The position numbers and the translations under genes were made by a program. From positions 18,076-25,640 of the forward strand of contig DEHY01000149.1 in assembly GCA_002352185.1 (NCBI GenBank): a stretch of 7,565 nucleotides of DNA, written 5' to 3'. This document shows, one piece after another, positions 6,313 through 7,565 of the stretch (the stretch's first letter is position 1; each line of letters starts with the position of its first letter). The notes under the pieces were generated by a model. The model was not told the origin of the DNA. It made no database searches and saw only the letters and a list, made by a program, of their open reading frames with translations. Source of the DNA: Competibacteraceae bacterium UBA2788. GTDB taxonomy: Bacteria; Pseudomonadota; Gammaproteobacteria; Competibacterales; Competibacteraceae.

Positions 6313-6882
6313 TCAGTTCCGAATATCTGCCGGGCGAGGCGCCCGGTCTGGCGGTGAAGCCGCATCTCGATCCTGCTTCACCCAAATCAGCGAGTCGGCG
6401 GCGAAACCCAGCGCTCGCGCCTGCCGCAGCAAATCTCCCAGCACCGCCGCCGGCAATTGCCGGGTTCGGGCCAGAATCCACAGATAATCCCGGCTGGGAC
6501 CGCTGATCATCGCGTAGGAATAATTTTCCCGATCCAGCGCGATGATGTGATAGCCGCCGTAGAACGGGCCGAAGAACGATACTTTCAACGACCCAACCGT
6601 CGGTTCGCCGGTAAAATAGGCGCGACCCTCAGCTTCTTTCCAGACCCCGGCGCGGTCGTTGTAGCCCCGGTTCAATACCGCCACGCCGCCGTCATCGCGC
6701 CGGCTATAGTGAGCGCTGACCTGACTCAGGCCGCGCTCAAAGGAATGATCCAGCCGGGCTATCTCGTACCACTGGCCGAGATAGCGATCCAGTTCAAAAC
6801 CGGTAATGGGAGTCACGCCGGATGGCGGCGCCACTGCGCAACCGCCCAGCGCTATCAATAGGGAAAACAGCCATTTCTTCAT
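6313..6882 (-). CDS. blc: Blc-type outer-membrane lipocalin lipoprotein
   Basis: The bacterial lipocalin Blc is a small beta-barrel lipoprotein thought to carry lysophospholipids or fatty acids during envelope stress. The 189 residues open with a lipoprotein signal (MKKW, a hydrophobic core, lipobox LGGC at 12-15). Ala at +2 after Cys15 predicts outer-membrane sorting. Lipocalin signatures are GQWYEIARLD (36-45), SFFGPFYGGYHI (102-113) and SYAMISGPSRDYLWILART (122-140), typical of Blc. The C-terminal tail after about 170 is Pro/Arg/Asp-rich and poorly conserved in appearance. ATG 6882 is chosen because it gives a normal short signal peptide, although its nearest Shine-Dalgarno (GGGGAG) is 13 nt away. 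A GTG at 6915 is possible but has no ribosome site. It converges with the cytochrome gene, 34 bp apart, and follows cobM on the same strand. Confidence 0.9.
   Translation of the reverse strand: MKKWLFSLLIALGGCAVAPPSGVTPITGFELDRYLGQWYEIARLDHSFERGLSQVSAHYSRRDDGGVAVLNRGYNDRAGVWKEAEGRAYFTGEPTVGSLKVSFFGPFYGGYHIIALDRENYSYAMISGPSRDYLWILARTRQLPAAVLGDLLRQARALGFAADSLIWVKQDRDAASPPDRAPRPADIRN
6330..6346. other. GC-rich perfect hairpin in the 3' end of the lipocalin gene
   Basis: CCGGGCG-AGG-CGCCCGG forms a 7 bp stem with a 3-base loop, 52 bp after the cytochrome stop and inside the last codons of the convergent lipocalin gene. No T-run follows on either strand. It could slow polymerase between the converging genes, but evidence is only the stem. 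Confidence 0.3.
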
Positions 6883-7070
6883 AAGCGCACACAGACTCCC
6901 CAGAGTCGTTTTCACCAGCCGGATTTGAGAACTTCAAGCAGAGCGCGTCTGTTGATCCTGAAATAAAAAGCATGGGTGAAAGAGAAGAAAAAAGGGAATG
7001 GCGGCAAAGCGCGGTTCCGCCAGGCAACAGCAATGCCGCTTTGACTGCACACTGCCATGCGTTCCAAAGG
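6883..7070. other. Intergenic region between cobM and the lipocalin gene
   Basis: These 188 bp show no convincing coding frame. They hold the terminator-like structure at 6988-7043 and T-rich stretches on the minus strand (around 6961-6967 and 6981-6993) that could include the lipocalin promoter. No clear -35/-10 pair was found. Confidence 0.5.
6988..7043 (-). terminator. Terminator-like structure after cobM
   Basis: On the minus strand, 28 bp after the cobM stop, CAAAGCG (7043-7037) can pair with CGCTTTG (7011-7005). Alternatively GGCGG (7021-7017) pairs with CCGCC (7004-7000). A run of six T (6993-6988) follows, but six bases after the stem, so an efficient intrinsic terminator is uncertain. 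Confidence 0.35.
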
Positions 7071-7565
7071 CTATTCCGATTGGCGCCGATACCATTCAGC
7101 GTGTTCGGCGCTGTAAAGGTAGGATGCCGGAAATCCTTCCGGCTGAATGATCCGCCCGACCAGAATCAGCGCAGTGCGGGTAAAACCCTTCGCTGCAACT
7201 TTTGCGACGATGTCGGCCAGAGTGCCCACGACTCCATCCTGATCCGGCCACGACACCCGGTGCAACACCGCTGCCGGACAATCCGCGCCGTAGTGCGGAA
7301 TCAGTTCCGCCACGATTTCCCGCAGCTTGTCCACACTGAGGTAAATCGCCATGGTCGCCCGGTGCCGGGCCAATTCCGGCAGACTTTCACCTTCCGGCAT
7401 AGGCGTTTTGCCGGCATGGCGAGTGAGAATGAGGGTCTGGCTAACGCCCGGCAGGGTCAGTTCCCGGCGCAACATCGCGGCTCCGGCGAAAGCGGCGGTC
7501 ACTCCGGGAATCACCTGGTAGGAAATCCCCAGTTTTTCCAGCTCGCGGATCTGTTCGCCAATGGC
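7071..7565 (-). CDS. cobM: Precorrin-4 (cobalt-precorrin-4) C11-methyltransferase, 5' end outside window
   Basis: CobM/CbiF adds the C-11 methyl group from S-adenosylmethionine during corrin ring synthesis for cobalamin, in the cytoplasm. The visible 164 residues are the C-terminal two-thirds of a protein usually near 250; the N-terminal nucleotide-binding part is beyond position 7565. Recognised segments are VIPGVTAAFAGAA (18-30), QTLILTRHAGKTPMPEGESL (43-62) and HRATMAIYLSVDKL (68-81), all characteristic of this enzyme. AAVLHRVSWPDQ (97-108) and GRIIQ nearer the end are the usual SAM-methylase C-terminal elements. The frame is open to the window edge, so the GTG at 7514 is an internal Val codon, not the start. 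Whether the aerobic or anaerobic route is used cannot be told. The gene precedes the lipocalin on the same strand, with 188 bp between, so it is probably a separate unit. Confidence 0.93.
   Translation of the reverse strand, partial: AIGEQIRELEKLGISYQVIPGVTAAFAGAAMLRRELTLPGVSQTLILTRHAGKTPMPEGESLPELARHRATMAIYLSVDKLREIVAELIPHYGADCPAAVLHRVSWPDQDGVVGTLADIVAKVAAKGFTRTALILVGRIIQPEGFPASYLYSAEHAEWYRRQSE

Noticed and set aside
6330..6346. Bidirectional intrinsic terminator between the cytochrome and lipocalin genes
   Set aside because: The stem is perfect but lies in lipocalin coding sequence and no T-run follows on either strand, so it is kept only as a hairpin.
6883..6915. GTG start at 6915 for the lipocalin
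   Set aside because: It would put eleven extra residues before a normal lipoprotein signal and has no Shine-Dalgarno.
6952..6956. TTGAT half-site upstream of the lipocalin
   Set aside because: The partner half-site matches at only two of five bases, so it is not a credible Fnr box.

Overview
This 7.6 kb, GC-rich window looks like chromosomal DNA of a proteobacterium, most likely a gammaproteobacterium. The hydrogenase gene order matches enterobacterial hybOABC. The other genes (an Fnr-like regulator, a Blc-type outer-membrane lipocalin, a class I cytochrome c and a cobalamin methyltransferase) fit that group. The genus cannot be fixed from the sequence alone. No rRNA, tRNA, CRISPR array or mobile element was seen.

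Positions 1-4830, minus strand: a compact operon for a periplasm-facing, membrane-bound [NiFe] hydrogenase of the Hyb type (group 1c). Read in transcription order it holds the small subunit (hybO-like), the four-cluster ferredoxin subunit (hybA), the NrfD-family membrane subunit (hybB) and the large catalytic subunit (hybC, cut by the window start before its C-terminus). The genes are 12 nt apart or overlap by 4 nt. Both HybO and HybA carry twin-arginine signals. The expected electron path is from H2 at the Ni-Fe site through three clusters in HybO to HybA, then to HybB and quinone. The proximal cluster carries Gly at both positions that are extra Cys in oxygen-tolerant enzymes, so this one should be oxygen-sensitive.

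Positions 4831-5675: a Crp/Fnr-family regulator gene lies directly upstream of the operon on the same strand. Between them lies a near-perfect Fnr box, TTGAT-N4-GTCAA on the plus strand. It is centred about 41 bp before the start site predicted from a -10-like hexamer, the spacing of a class II Fnr-activated promoter. The regulator has the Fnr-type DNA-reading residues (E..SR) but only three of the four Cys that bind the iron-sulfur cluster in E. coli Fnr.

Positions 5676-6278: a 180 bp divergent intergenic region with candidate promoters and a TTGAA-N6-TTCAA inverted repeat, then a plus-strand gene for a membrane-anchored monohaem cytochrome c. Its usual distal haem ligand Met is replaced by Lys.

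Positions 6279-7565: a convergent minus-strand lipocalin lipoprotein gene, a 188 bp intergenic region with a terminator-like structure, and the 3' two-thirds of cobM. These two genes have no evident link to the hydrogenase. The points most worth checking are the Lys-for-Met cytochrome, the three-Cys Fnr-like regulator, and the pairing of that regulator with an Fnr box at the hydrogenase promoter. No wholly new system is evident.
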